A stretch of 64,000 nucleotides of DNA from Bacteroidales bacterium. Its GTDB lineage: Bacteria; Bacteroidota; Bacteroidia; Bacteroidales; Muribaculaceae. Below the pieces are notes generated by a model, which was not told the DNA's origin, made no database searches, and was given only the letters and a program-made list of their open reading frames with translations. The stretch spans positions 1-64,000 of the forward strand of contig JAAVFV010000030.1 of assembly GCA_014800525.1 (NCBI GenBank), written 5' to 3'. Positions 31,716 to 40,923 of the stretch are shown here, piece by piece. Positions within the stretch are counted from its first letter, which is position 1, and each line of letters begins with the position of its first letter. The position numbers were made by a program, and so were the translations under genes.

Positions 31716-31750
31716 ATTTTTATATATAATTTATTTTCCAATAAATAAAA

Positions 31751-31913
31751 TCCGGCGCGAAGCGGTTGCCGTCCCGACTCTGTCGGTTCTCCCCCATCGG
31801 CGCGAAGCTCGTTCTGTGCAAGCCCTGAAAGGGATTGAAGCAGAATGATATTGCCTTTCACCGCCCCATCGGCGCGAAGCTCGTTCTGTGCAAGCCCTGA
31901 AAGGGATTGAGGC
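31751..31913. repeat. Composite REP block: class B (B4), then class A (A6, A7)
   Basis: B4 (31751-31795) abuts A6 (31797-31843), and A7 follows at 31869-31913. B4 has CCGAC-TCT-GTCGG; A6 and A7 have CCCTGAAAGGG. The direct B-A junction shows the two classes belong to one repeat system. It occupies the gap between rplS and gpmI. Confidence 0.85.
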
Positions 31914-31928
31914 GACTTTATAATAATA

Positions 31929-31959
31929 ACACCCCGACCTGCATGACAGATCGGGGTGT
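31929..31959 (-). terminator. rplS terminator
   Basis: ACACCCCGA (31929-31937) pairs with TCGGGGTGT (31951-31959), with an inner CTG/CAG pair, then a U-rich stretch on the minus strand. Confidence 0.88.
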
Positions 31960-31981
31960 AGCTATTTCTTCATGCAAAATC

Positions 31982-32344
31982 TTATTTTGCCTTCTTGACA
32001 TAGCGCTCTTTGATACGAGCCTTCTTACCGGTGAGGTTGCGGAGGTAATAAAGCTTAGCGCGACGCACCTTACCATATTTCATCACTTTCACCGACTCGA
32101 TGAAGGGAGACTCCATCGGGAAGATACGCTCTACGCCGATGCCGTCAGAAATCTTGCGTACAGTGAAACGCTTCTTGTCGCCGTGACCTGAAATCTTGAT
32201 CACAACACCGCGATACTGCTGAATACGCTCTTTGTTACCCTCTTTGATACGGTATGCCACATTTACTGTGTCGCCGGGACCGAATGCATCGATCTCTTTC
32301 TCAGGAGTTGCGAATGCCTCCTCTGCGATTTTGATTAAATCCAT
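31982..32344 (-). CDS. rplS: 50S ribosomal protein L19
   Basis: This 120-residue protein has [27 protein letters not shown] near the start, [17 protein letters not shown] in the middle and [23 protein letters not shown] at the end, all standard L19 features. The leader is about 137 bases from the promoter at 32488-32519 and contains a hairpin (ATGCCC-TGAC-GGGTAT on the transcribed strand); L19 leaders can be autoregulatory in other bacteria, but this one is not identified as such. Confidence 0.97.
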   Translation of the reverse strand: MDLIKIAEEAFATPEKEIDAFGPGDTVNVAYRIKEGNKERIQQYRGVVIKISGHGDKKRFTVRKISDGIGVERIFPMESPFIESVKVMKYGKVRRAKLYYLRNLTGKKARIKERYVKKAK

Positions 32345-32487
32345 TGTAAAAATGTATTTTTGAGTTTCTTTGCAATATAAATAAGTTTCCTCAGTCGCCT
32401 TCTGCAGAACGATAATTGATTATCCCTCCGCTCCTTTTATACCCGTCAGGGCATACGACCTCTTACCAGAGATTGCAAATCCATCTG

Positions 32488-32519
32488 CAAAGTTACCACT
32501 TTTTATCCTAATATCCAAA
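32488..32519 (-). promoter_or_regulatory. rplS promoter
   Basis: On the minus strand, TAACTTTG (32488-32495), a 20-base spacer and TTTG (32516-32519) match the consensus exactly. The -33 element overlaps the terminator of the upstream C10 peptidase gene by two bases. The start site is near 32481, giving a leader of about 137 bases. Confidence 0.82.
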
Positions 32520-32564
32520 TCGGGATTAATCGGGAGAATAATTTATTCCCGATTAATCCCGATT
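32518..32564 (-). terminator. Terminator after the 685-residue C10 peptidase
   Basis: A perfect 18-base stem (AATCGGGATTAATCGGGA / TCCCGATTAATCCCGATT) has an 11-base loop. No long U-run follows. Confidence 0.8.
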
Positions 32565-32636
32565 ATTCGATTTTCTAAATATTACGCTCTTCGGAAATAC
32601 TATATTTCTTCAGGCCTTACGCTTATCGGCGATTCA

Positions 32637-34694
32637 TCACTTGATCACTACCTTCTTAAACTTAGTGCCGCGTTTCACGATCACCACCGCACCATCCGAA
32701 GCCGAGGTCACCCGCCGGCCCTGAAGATCATAATACTCCGGCTCCGCTTCCGAGGCATCTTCCCCAATCAGAACTTCTGTGACACCGGATGCATTCTTCA
32801 CTACATTGACCTCTGTCTCTGCAATAGGAACATAATACATTGCATCCTCCGCGCACAGCGTATAATAATACTTCCCGGGTTGAATCGACGTATCCAGCTG
32901 ACTCCAGGGTGATGAATATTCAATCACCTTTGTCTCATTCGGCTCAAAATCGACCGGCATGCGAAGGCCAACACCAATCATATCTTCTTCAGTGGTGAGC
33001 AACGCCGACACATTACTGTAATAGGGTGAGGAAGACGGATTGGTAGCGGTAACCTTACAGGAATAAGAATTCTTGGAATCTTTCATTTCCTTAATCACCA
33101 TTTCATCGGCCACTTCTATATCCTTTCCTTCCAGTGTTACCGCAGCTTCTTTTGCCAGAGTGATCTTACCATTCGAAACCGTTGCAAGATAATGCTGAGA
33201 TTCATATAATGGAATCAACGCAGCCTGCCATTTATCTCCATTTTTAAAACCGAAATTGAGATAATATTTCCCATCAGGGAGATTGGCAGGAACCGGCAAC
33301 GGAAGAGAGTGCCAGCCATACATGATGGGGAGTCCGTCGGCACCTACTCCAAGTCCGGTGACATACTGTTTGTTACCATCCACTGTTGTGAACAATGCTC
33401 CGACCTGTGAGCTTGTAGGGAGTGTACCGGGTCCTATATTATATATCATGCCTTCTCCAAAATCGAAAGTGATATTTTCTCCGCCCGAATAAGTAATATC
33501 AGTATCAATGTCCGGTGCGTTGGAGCAGACCAACAGTCCATTCATAGATTTCGATGCAGTGTTTCCGCTCTTGTCAGGCTGCATTCCAAGGATTACATCC
33601 TGATTGAAATTAAATCCTGAATTCGATGCTGATCCACCGATTCCCTGACTGTAAGGATCAAGGGCATCAAGAAGGAAATAGCCATCGGAAACTCCTCCCC
33701 ATCCCCAATTAAAATGGAAATAGCCATCCTTATCATAACCATCACATATGAAGCTGTGACCGCCGGCATAACTCTGACCATCATAAATCACGGGCCCATA
33801 CGTCTTCAGGGAATTGTAAATCATATCCTCCCATTCAATCAGGCCATAGTAATCTCTCTGATAGAACGAGATTGTCGATTTATCATATTTGAAGAAGTTG
33901 CCCAAAGCGGGTGCGATTCGCATTGAGATAGCCCCGGAGCCGGAGGTGCTGTAGCTCATATCGACTGAAATACCGCAGCTTCTCATAATCTTAGCCACCG
34001 CCGAAGCCTGGGTATCATTATATTCCCCCTCTTTATAGACATCGAGCATATTAGCCCAATCCCAGGTCTGAGCTGAAAAATCCTGCTTTAATGTATATGT
34101 AGTCCACTGATAGGAATTACTTCCCTCTCCTGTAACAGGCCAGTTATGATATTTCATGGCTTGAGCCATGGCCGTTGCCACGCAGCCTGTATAAGTCCTT
34201 CTACGGTTGTTTCCGCTTCCCGATATAGGACACGAATTATTATAGGGAGCATCCTGATTCCAGCGGGTGGCGCATAACACTCCTATTGGAGCTCTATCAG
34301 GACGTTTCATCTTAGGAATCACCCGGCCTTCATGAGAAGGATTATTCCGCAGATATTCAATTCTCTCTGCGAGTTTTGAAATCCAGTAACGAAATCCATC
34401 CGGCAGGTCGTTTGAATTGGTCGGAATAGTTCCTTCATCCGCATATCCTAACACAGGAATAGCCTCATCATCGGCCGAAAGGACGAGGAATCCATCCTGC
34501 TTATTGAATACATAGACTCCCGGCTCCGTTCCGGCTTTCTCCTCCATAACAAGCACTGCGGATCTGCTGTTAAGTCCTAAGGATGATAATTCTCCGGTAG
34601 CTCTTTTCAAAGCCTGCTCAGGAGAGATGGGAGCGGCTGTCATTGCTATGCTACCCAATAATGCTCCTGATATTATCAAATTAGATTTTTTCAT
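32637..34694 (-). CDS. Secreted C10 (streptopain-type) cysteine peptidase with C-terminal tail
   Basis: This 685-residue protein has a signal peptide, a Spi_C10-type inhibitory propeptide (PISPEQALKRA, about 20-110), and the C10 catalytic domain with Cys in YTGCVATAMAQAMKYHNWP (about 171), His in AGGHSFICDGYD (about 313) and the WGWGG oxyanion region (FHFNWGWGG). Ig-like domains follow. The C-terminus (YYDLQGRRV..., then VIVKRGTKFKKVVIK) resembles a type-A T9SS sorting tail and matches the tails of the two neighbouring secreted proteins. I chose the second ATG (MKKSNL) over the upstream MNY because it starts the signal peptide. Monocistronic, with a strong terminator. Confidence 0.92.
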   Translation of the reverse strand: MKKSNLIISGALLGSIAMTAAPISPEQALKRATGELSSLGLNSRSAVLVMEEKAGTEPGVYVFNKQDGFLVLSADDEAIPVLGYADEGTIPTNSNDLPDGFRYWISKLAERIEYLRNNPSHEGRVIPKMKRPDRAPIGVLCATRWNQDAPYNNSCPISGSGNNRRRTYTGCVATAMAQAMKYHNWPVTGEGSNSYQWTTYTLKQDFSAQTWDWANMLDVYKEGEYNDTQASAVAKIMRSCGISVDMSYSTSGSGAISMRIAPALGNFFKYDKSTISFYQRDYYGLIEWEDMIYNSLKTYGPVIYDGQSYAGGHSFICDGYDKDGYFHFNWGWGGVSDGYFLLDALDPYSQGIGGSASNSGFNFNQDVILGMQPDKSGNTASKSMNGLLVCSNAPDIDTDITYSGGENITFDFGEGMIYNIGPGTLPTSSQVGALFTTVDGNKQYVTGLGVGADGLPIMYGWHSLPLPVPANLPDGKYYLNFGFKNGDKWQAALIPLYESQHYLATVSNGKITLAKEAAVTLEGKDIEVADEMVIKEMKDSKNSYSCKVTATNPSSSPYYSNVSALLTTEEDMIGVGLRMPVDFEPNETKVIEYSSPWSQLDTSIQPGKYYYTLCAEDAMYYVPIAETEVNVVKNASGVTEVLIGEDASEAEPEYYDLQGRRVTSASDGAVVIVKRGTKFKKVVIK

Positions 34695-34776
34695 GTAATT
34701 CAAATTTTTATCCGTGATTATGTTGAATCTAAATAATCCCGATATTGTAGGATTGATCGCAACTTCATTATACTCA

Positions 34777-34805
34777 AAGAGGCCTCCGAAAATCGAAGGC
34801 CTCTT
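34777..34805 (-). terminator. Terminator after the 437-residue secreted protein
   Basis: AAGAGGCCT (34777-34785) pairs with AGGCCTCTT (34797-34805), with an inner CG/CG pair. Confidence 0.8.
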
Positions 34806-34845
34806 ATATATTTCGGGGACTATTTCTCTTCTGAGCTATACTCTA

Positions 34846-36159
34846 TTATTTTACAATAGACTTGCTAACCTTAGCACCCTGCTTAACGATTACGAGTTCA
34901 CCGGCTGCGGGGTTGCTGATCTCAACACCCTGGAGATTGTAATACTTAACGGGAGCGTTATCGTCAACTGTGATGTCAGCTACGCCTGCACCATAGCTTT
35001 CGGGAAGAGCGATCTTATACCAGAGATTCTTCTGCGCTGTCCAGATCAGGTTAGCTACAGGATTCTGTGCATTACCGAATACTACATTCTTGACAACAAC
35101 CTCATTGTTCTTGGAATCATAGTATGAGAGGTAGTCCTGAAGAGACTCACCGTCCTCCATTACAAGTTCTGCCTCTTCAATCAGCTCATCCTGAGTCCAA
35201 TCCTCGAGGTATACGCGGTAACCCTCATTGTTATAGGGATACATAGCCTCTGTTTCACCGCCGGAATATCTGAGTGTGAAGCCACACCATACGAGCGGGC
35301 GAAGAAGAACACAATCCTTATTAGTCATATCAACATAAAGGAAACCTTCATCATTTACAGTGGCGTTGCGCTGTGCCCAGCCTCCTACAGTATAAGGCTT
35401 ATAGAGAAGGAAGATGTTGGGCTCAGTCTTGTTCACCATCAGTGTAGTGGGCTGAGGCTCAACCGGAGCACTGTAAGCAGGATTGAATACGAATTCATCT
35501 ACCACTGCCTTATCTGCAAGGGTCTCCCACTCTGAAGCCTTGTATGTCCACTTGTTATAAGGATGCATCACGCCTTCAGCAAAGCCGAAGTTGTAAGAAT
35601 CTCCACCCCAGGTACCCATAATGGCAACGGCTCCAAGATTGATAGTTCCGTCAGCCTGGATCTTGAAGGTTGCCTCGTCTACATTCTGTGTATATTTGTT
35701 ATCCTTATCAGGAACGCGAAGCTCGAGTGAAAGATACTTATCCAATGATTCTGCATAATACACATTCTTATTATCTGCAGTCTTCATTGTAAGGGTAGAG
35801 TTGGCTAAGTCTACTGTTGATGTGATGGGGAAGTGGCTGTAGCTACCGAAAATCACCTCAACAGTATTACCCTCAACGGGAGCGATAACCGCAGTACCAA
35901 TACCGGGATCATCACCTTTAAGCATCCATTGGTAATCAGAGAAGCTATATACATTGCATACCTGATCTACGCTGGAAAGCTCTTTGGGAGCTACTTCTGA
36001 CTTTGACGATACTGCCAGATTGCCCTCTAATTCGACTGCCTCAATTGCCTGTGTAGCAAGATTCGAATTCTTTGCAACTGTGGTTGTGTTCACAGTGCCG
36101 GCGGCTGCTGTGCCGACAATTGCGGCTGCCATTGCCAATACGGAGTAGAATTTCTTCAT
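34846..36159 (-). CDS. Secreted protein of unknown function with sorting-like tail
   Basis: This 437-residue exported protein (signal peptide MKKFYSVLAMAAAIVGTAAAG) has beta-rich repeats and many aromatic residues but no domain I recognise. Its C-terminus (YYNLQGVEI, then ELVIVKQGAKVSKSIVK) matches those of the two flanking C10 peptidases, suggesting the same surface-sorting route. It has its own promoter (36244-36274). It could be a substrate-binding or structural protein of the proteolytic cluster; this is inference from neighbours. Confidence 0.75.
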   Translation of the reverse strand: MKKFYSVLAMAAAIVGTAAAGTVNTTTVAKNSNLATQAIEAVELEGNLAVSSKSEVAPKELSSVDQVCNVYSFSDYQWMLKGDDPGIGTAVIAPVEGNTVEVIFGSYSHFPITSTVDLANSTLTMKTADNKNVYYAESLDKYLSLELRVPDKDNKYTQNVDEATFKIQADGTINLGAVAIMGTWGGDSYNFGFAEGVMHPYNKWTYKASEWETLADKAVVDEFVFNPAYSAPVEPQPTTLMVNKTEPNIFLLYKPYTVGGWAQRNATVNDEGFLYVDMTNKDCVLLRPLVWCGFTLRYSGGETEAMYPYNNEGYRVYLEDWTQDELIEEAELVMEDGESLQDYLSYYDSKNNEVVVKNVVFGNAQNPVANLIWTAQKNLWYKIALPESYGAGVADITVDDNAPVKYYNLQGVEISNPAAGELVIVKQGAKVSKSIVK

Positions 36160-36243
36160 ACCTGTACGAGTTAATTATTATTGGTTTTATTTTCTCTTCT
36201 TTAGTAGGTCTGATACCTTTTCTTTCAAGAGTGTTTCCAATTA

Positions 36244-36274
36244 CAAATTTAATACAATCTTTTAAAATCGCAAT
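36244..36274 (-). promoter_or_regulatory. Promoter of the 437-residue secreted protein
   Basis: On the minus strand, TAAATTTG (36244-36251), a 19-base spacer and ATTG (36271-36274). Leader about 75 bases. Confidence 0.65.
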
Positions 36275-36327
36275 ATATTTTAAAAAAATTTTTTCAATTT
36301 ATTGAAACAGGCGATTGAGTGCCTTGG

Positions 36328-36375
36328 TTATAATGAAAAATGGAGCATCATATGATGCTCCATTTTTCATTATAA
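36328..36375 (-). terminator. Terminator after the 820-residue C10 peptidase
   Basis: This is a perfect 48-base palindrome (arms start TTATAATGAAAAATGGAGCA). It is 20 bases past the stop codon. Confidence 0.8.
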
Positions 36376-36395
36376 GTTTTAGGACAGAAATTCTT

Positions 36396-38858
36396 TTATT
36401 CCCAGATCTTCTTGGTGGTAATGGTGCCTTTTTTCACAATTACCATTTCCCCCTTCACCGGCTCTTTTATCTGCATTCCCTGAAGATTATAGTAGGTCTC
36501 TTCTCCTTCTTCATCGGTTGAGATCTCGGTCACACCACTCGATTCTCCGACTATGAACGATACATCCTGCAGATTGGTAGAGGATGAACCTGATGTATAG
36601 GAGGCACGCAGATAATATAACACTCCTTCTTCTGCATCGGGGAATGCGAAGCTGAAATTAACCTTTTCCGTGGATCCCGATTTGAGGAATGGTTGTGCTT
36701 TGTACACTTCATCAAGCACAGGCACCCGAGCTCCTGATTCTGTCAATTTTAATACCGACATTCTCATTATGCCATCGAAGTATCCCGTACGTATATAATA
36801 TTCAAAGGATACCTTGATATCATCCTTATCGGCCAACTTCTGAGTATTATATTCTTTCCCATCAATCTCGGCAGTGATTGCCTGAGCATTATCAATGCCG
36901 AATTCATATACGGAAATAGAGGGCTTAGCTGCGGCTGGATTCATAGTCACCGTGCCATAGTATCCATAAAGCTGTCCCACTTTTCCTGATGCATAGATAT
37001 CGGGCTCATAAAATCCAAGCGTATATTCGGTGGGGGTGGTGGGTGCTTTTGCTCCGTTCACTGCTGAGAAGGAAGTGATCCATTCAAAATCATAAGTCTC
37101 GCCCGGATCCACAGATATAAGGATACTCTCTCCGGCAAATTTCAAATCTCCATCCTGATACAATGCCGGCACATATGCTCCCGTAAGCTGAATATCTGAT
37201 GAATTCTTCAGCTGCGCTTTGATCTTGAAATTCTTACCGTAATATACATCCGTAAGAATCTCAGCTTTCTCTAACTTCAATTCCGATACTCCGAATTCCT
37301 TGACGGTCTTCTGAGAACCATTCACTGTCAGCTCTACATAATTCGGATAGCCCCAGATGGTCTTCACAGGCTTCCATCCCGGAGTGGATCCCTCGGTAAC
37401 ATTACATCCAAGGGTGATGATATATTTTCCATCCGCAAGTGTAGGAAGCGTAAACTCAGGATGCCAATTTGTAGCTTCGAAATAGGTATATCCGGTAAAG
37501 TCGAGACTCTCTATCTTTTCTCCTCTCGTATTAACCAGATTTCCTTTTACTGTCTGACTGCTGTTGGAATCCCCTGATTTAGTGATTATAATTCCAATCT
37601 CGGATTTCATGGGTATATCGTAGGGATTGCCCCAGCCGAGCTGACGGTAATCTTTCACTCCCCATATAAGAGTGGATCCGTTAACGGTAGCTGTCGAAGA
37701 TCCATACTGTGCCAGTACACCATCCACTCTCTTGATTCCATCCTTTTTGGGCTGGGCACCGATAATGGCGTTCTGTGAGAAATTATATCCACCCGAGTAT
37801 CCGCCTATGCCCTGTGCATCAGGATTAAGGGCCTGAAGCAGATAATAGCCATCAGACATTCCCGACCAACCCCAGTTGAAATGGAAATACCCGTTGCCAT
37901 CATATCCGTCGCAGATGAAGGAATGGCCACCTTCTCCCGACTGACCGTTCATCACTACGGGACCTACATTCTTAAGATTGTCGTAAATCAACATCGCCCA
38001 CTCATCTGAAGAATAGAATTCCCGGCGGGCATCATAACATCCCTCGTCATAATAGAAATAGGTCCTCAGGGAATTGGCTATATCATTACCGTAAGCGCCG
38101 GATGCAGATGTGGTGTATTTCATCTTCACCGAATAGCCACAACAACGCATCAGGTTGGCCACAGCGGCAGCCTCTACATCAGTATACGCTCCCGGCTCAT
38201 ATATGTCCAACATATTCTTCCAATCGAACGGCTGCTTTGCCAAATCCAGAAGAAGAGCCTTATTTGCTACTCCGGGGGTGGAATAATTAATTTTACCGGT
38301 TCCGACCTCAGGATATTTGAAATAGTTCATCATCTGAGCCATGGCTGTCGCTACGCATCCCGTAACACATCTCCTATCTTCGCCTTTGCCCATTGGACAA
38401 TCATTATTATACGGAGCGCTCTGATCCCATTTCGTCTTTACCAATGGAGCCACCGGAGCCAACTGAGGAAGGGTCTTCGATACGCCTGTCCCCGAGACTC
38501 CTCTGGATTCGGCCCATTCTATCTGACGTCCATATTCCTCCATCCACCATAGGAATTCCGGGGAGGGGTTTGTGGAATCAAACGTGCCTTCTGAATATCC
38601 CAGCATTGGAACGGCCACGTCATTTGCGGAGACCACTACAAAACCTTCCGAGGCTGTATTGAACACATACGCCACCGGATTCCCTTTCTCCGAACGGGAT
38701 ACATAGGCCGGAGTGACATCAGCGTTCCGGATGCTCTTCACACCCATTCTCGCGGCTCCTGCATCAAGGCGCTGCAGCGCCTGTTCGGGAGTCAGTGTAG
38801 CCGAATAGGCTGTCAGGCCTATTCCTGCTATCGCCATTAATACAAGTTGTTTTCTCAT
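36396..38858 (-). CDS. Secreted C10 cysteine peptidase, 820 residues
   Basis: This is the second streptopain-type peptidase. Signal peptide, propeptide (TLTPEQALQRLDAG), catalytic Cys in CVTGCVATAMAQMMNYFKYP (about 168), His in GGHSFICDGYDGNG (about 312) and FHFNWGWSGMSDGYY. Long Ig-like C-terminal domains follow. The tail (YYNLQGMQI, then EMVIVKKGTITTKKIWE) matches the shared sorting-like tail. It is about 35% longer than typical streptopain because of the C-terminal domains. By family knowledge, C10 enzymes degrade host proteins; the substrate here is unknown. It lies directly downstream of the SusD gene after a terminator, so it is a separate transcript from the SusC/D pair. Confidence 0.92.
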   Translation of the reverse strand: MRKQLVLMAIAGIGLTAYSATLTPEQALQRLDAGAARMGVKSIRNADVTPAYVSRSEKGNPVAYVFNTASEGFVVVSANDVAVPMLGYSEGTFDSTNPSPEFLWWMEEYGRQIEWAESRGVSGTGVSKTLPQLAPVAPLVKTKWDQSAPYNNDCPMGKGEDRRCVTGCVATAMAQMMNYFKYPEVGTGKINYSTPGVANKALLLDLAKQPFDWKNMLDIYEPGAYTDVEAAAVANLMRCCGYSVKMKYTTSASGAYGNDIANSLRTYFYYDEGCYDARREFYSSDEWAMLIYDNLKNVGPVVMNGQSGEGGHSFICDGYDGNGYFHFNWGWSGMSDGYYLLQALNPDAQGIGGYSGGYNFSQNAIIGAQPKKDGIKRVDGVLAQYGSSTATVNGSTLIWGVKDYRQLGWGNPYDIPMKSEIGIIITKSGDSNSSQTVKGNLVNTRGEKIESLDFTGYTYFEATNWHPEFTLPTLADGKYIITLGCNVTEGSTPGWKPVKTIWGYPNYVELTVNGSQKTVKEFGVSELKLEKAEILTDVYYGKNFKIKAQLKNSSDIQLTGAYVPALYQDGDLKFAGESILISVDPGETYDFEWITSFSAVNGAKAPTTPTEYTLGFYEPDIYASGKVGQLYGYYGTVTMNPAAAKPSISVYEFGIDNAQAITAEIDGKEYNTQKLADKDDIKVSFEYYIRTGYFDGIMRMSVLKLTESGARVPVLDEVYKAQPFLKSGSTEKVNFSFAFPDAEEGVLYYLRASYTSGSSSTNLQDVSFIVGESSGVTEISTDEEGEETYYNLQGMQIKEPVKGEMVIVKKGTITTKKIWE

Positions 38859-39049
38859 AAGTATATGGAATTTGATTCGTTTCCTGATTTTTCAGGGTAG
38901 TACTGAGACCGCATTCATACAATATTTTGCATCATAGATACAGTCTTCTTTACAAATTAAAGAATTTTAATCTGAAGAAACAAGAGTCTTAATCATTTTT
39001 AATAATAAATTACGACCCAAATATGATATATAAGATCATTAACAAAAAA

Positions 39050-39075
39050 GGCGCCACGGAAAAATCCGCGGCGCC
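39050..39075 (-). terminator. Terminator after the SusD gene
   Basis: GGCGCCACGGA / TCCGCGGCGCC is followed by TTTTTT on the minus strand. It separates susC/D from the C10 peptidase. Confidence 0.88.
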
Positions 39076-39096
39076 TATCCTTATATATTAACTTTT

Positions 39097-40908
39097 TTAG
39101 TTAAGAAGAGAGATATTGATTGCAGTGTTATACTGTGTCTCAGACAATGGAATTGTGAAACGCCAGCCGTTGGCTGCACTCGGTGCGATTGTTCCTGCTA
39201 CGTCAGGAATCCAGTTACCTGTCTTGGTCTCCTTATCCCACTTCACACGATTGATCGACTGATTCCAGCGCTTGAGGTCGTTCCATTGACGTCCCTCACC
39301 CCAGAGTTCGATACGGCGGCAAAGCTTAATCTCATTAAGGAGCGACTCATCCTTGCTATTGAAAGAATAGCCTTCGATTCGCTGATCGTTGATCTCTTTC
39401 AGACAAGCGAGCGCACGATCGCGGTCGTTATCCATATAAGCTGCCTCTGCTTCGATCAGGCACATCTCTGATGCACGCATGAAGGGATAGCATGAGTTAC
39501 CGTAAGGAACATTAGCCATAAATTTGAACTGCGCGCCGAAAGGAGCCTTCTGAGGGAAACTACCGTATACACCCTTTGAAAGGAGCTCAACTCCGGTTGC
39601 ACCCTCCGCATAGTAGTTGATAATGCCACTGTTACCTTCATTAAGGATATCTGCCTTATTTCCGGTGAAAACATTATTCACATAGTACTCGCATATGCGG
39701 AGAGCCACATTATAGAGACCCCATTTCTGATTCGGTTTGTTCTTGTCTGCCTTAGTCGGACCGGCTGCAAGGTCGATGCAAGCCGAACCTACACCTACAA
39801 GCTCAGGCTCCCAGAACGACTCACGAGTGATATTCGCTTTCTTCAATGTTGAAGAAAGAGAGAGTTCGTCGATCTTATCCGGAGTAAGGAAGCACTTGCG
39901 ACGGGTATCCTTGGGATCGAGCTGATTATACAAAGAAAGGTCGATAGAGTTTCCACCCCAGTTCCAGACAGATGTATAAGCTCCATTGGCAGCCCAAAGT
40001 GAACCCCATGAATAATAATAGATGTCTGAGGGCTCATCACCTGTACGCCACATGAAATCATCATTATCCTTGAAGAAACCGGCGTGATAGGTATCATTAT
40101 CCATCACCCTATAATCTGCACGGGCATTCTTGGCCATTTCCTTTGCTTTGCTCCAGTCCTGTTTATTGAGCGCGGCACGGGCATATGTACCATAGGCTAC
40201 TGACAGATCGGGTTCCCACTTATACTCGCGGCTCTCCTCAGAATTCTTATAGCATTCGATAGCCGTATCAAGATCCTCATAGATCTGCTTATATGTATCG
40301 TTCACAGTCGACAGAGGTACAGGCTCTGTTCCTGAGTGCAGACGCATTACAAGAGCGTATTTGCCCCCGTTATTGCTATCCTGCCAGCGAGGACCATAGA
40401 ACTCCATCAACTTGTTATAGGCATGGGCACGGAAGGTAAGCGCCTGAGCCTTTACAAAGTTGACTTCAGATTCTGTACCCTCTGCACCATCTATTCCGTC
40501 AAGAATCAGGTTGGCCTGAGCAATAATCTGATAGTAATATTCCCAGGGAATATAGTTCGGGAAGCTGCTCTGGTTGTTCCAGTTATTGTACATGGTGAAG
40601 TCCTTGGGGAACTGGCGGCCGATACAGATCGGGCTGATAAGGTCCTGACCTGTGCTCTCACCAAAGAACATATCGATATTCGACTCACCGTTGCAGAGGA
40701 AGTTGTTCAAGGTAGTACCACTGTACTGGAACTGCATGGTCATACAGATACCGAGGATAGCCTTACGTGCATTCTCTACATTCGCAGTAATCTCATTGTT
40801 ACTGATGGAGGTCTCAGGGGCAAGCTCCAGATAATCGGAATTACATCCGGTCAGAAGAGCGCCTGCAGCCATGATGGCCGCTCCTTTGAATATATTGTTT
40901 ATTTTCAT
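39097..40908 (-). CDS. SusD/RagB-family nutrient-binding lipoprotein
   Basis: This 603-residue surface lipoprotein caps its SusC partner. Lipobox LLTGC (Cys22) followed by NSDYLELAPETS. The SusD TPR-like fold is visible in FRAHAYNKLMEFYGP (about 155), the AYGTYARAALNKQDWSKAKEMA repeat region and the C-terminal SusD domain with MRASEMCLIEAEAAYMDN and a final GWRFTIPLSETQYN. It starts 15 bases after susC, and the pair is one operon. No glycoside hydrolase accompanies it, so the ligand may be a peptide rather than a glycan (see the peptidase neighbours). Confidence 0.95.
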   Translation of the reverse strand: MKINNIFKGAAIMAAGALLTGCNSDYLELAPETSISNNEITANVENARKAILGICMTMQFQYSGTTLNNFLCNGESNIDMFFGESTGQDLISPICIGRQFPKDFTMYNNWNNQSSFPNYIPWEYYYQIIAQANLILDGIDGAEGTESEVNFVKAQALTFRAHAYNKLMEFYGPRWQDSNNGGKYALVMRLHSGTEPVPLSTVNDTYKQIYEDLDTAIECYKNSEESREYKWEPDLSVAYGTYARAALNKQDWSKAKEMAKNARADYRVMDNDTYHAGFFKDNDDFMWRTGDEPSDIYYYSWGSLWAANGAYTSVWNWGGNSIDLSLYNQLDPKDTRRKCFLTPDKIDELSLSSTLKKANITRESFWEPELVGVGSACIDLAAGPTKADKNKPNQKWGLYNVALRICEYYVNNVFTGNKADILNEGNSGIINYYAEGATGVELLSKGVYGSFPQKAPFGAQFKFMANVPYGNSCYPFMRASEMCLIEAEAAYMDNDRDRALACLKEINDQRIEGYSFNSKDESLLNEIKLCRRIELWGEGRQWNDLKRWNQSINRVKWDKETKTGNWIPDVAGTIAPSAANGWRFTIPLSETQYNTAINISLLN

Positions 40909-40923
40909 TTTACTCGGTTTAGC

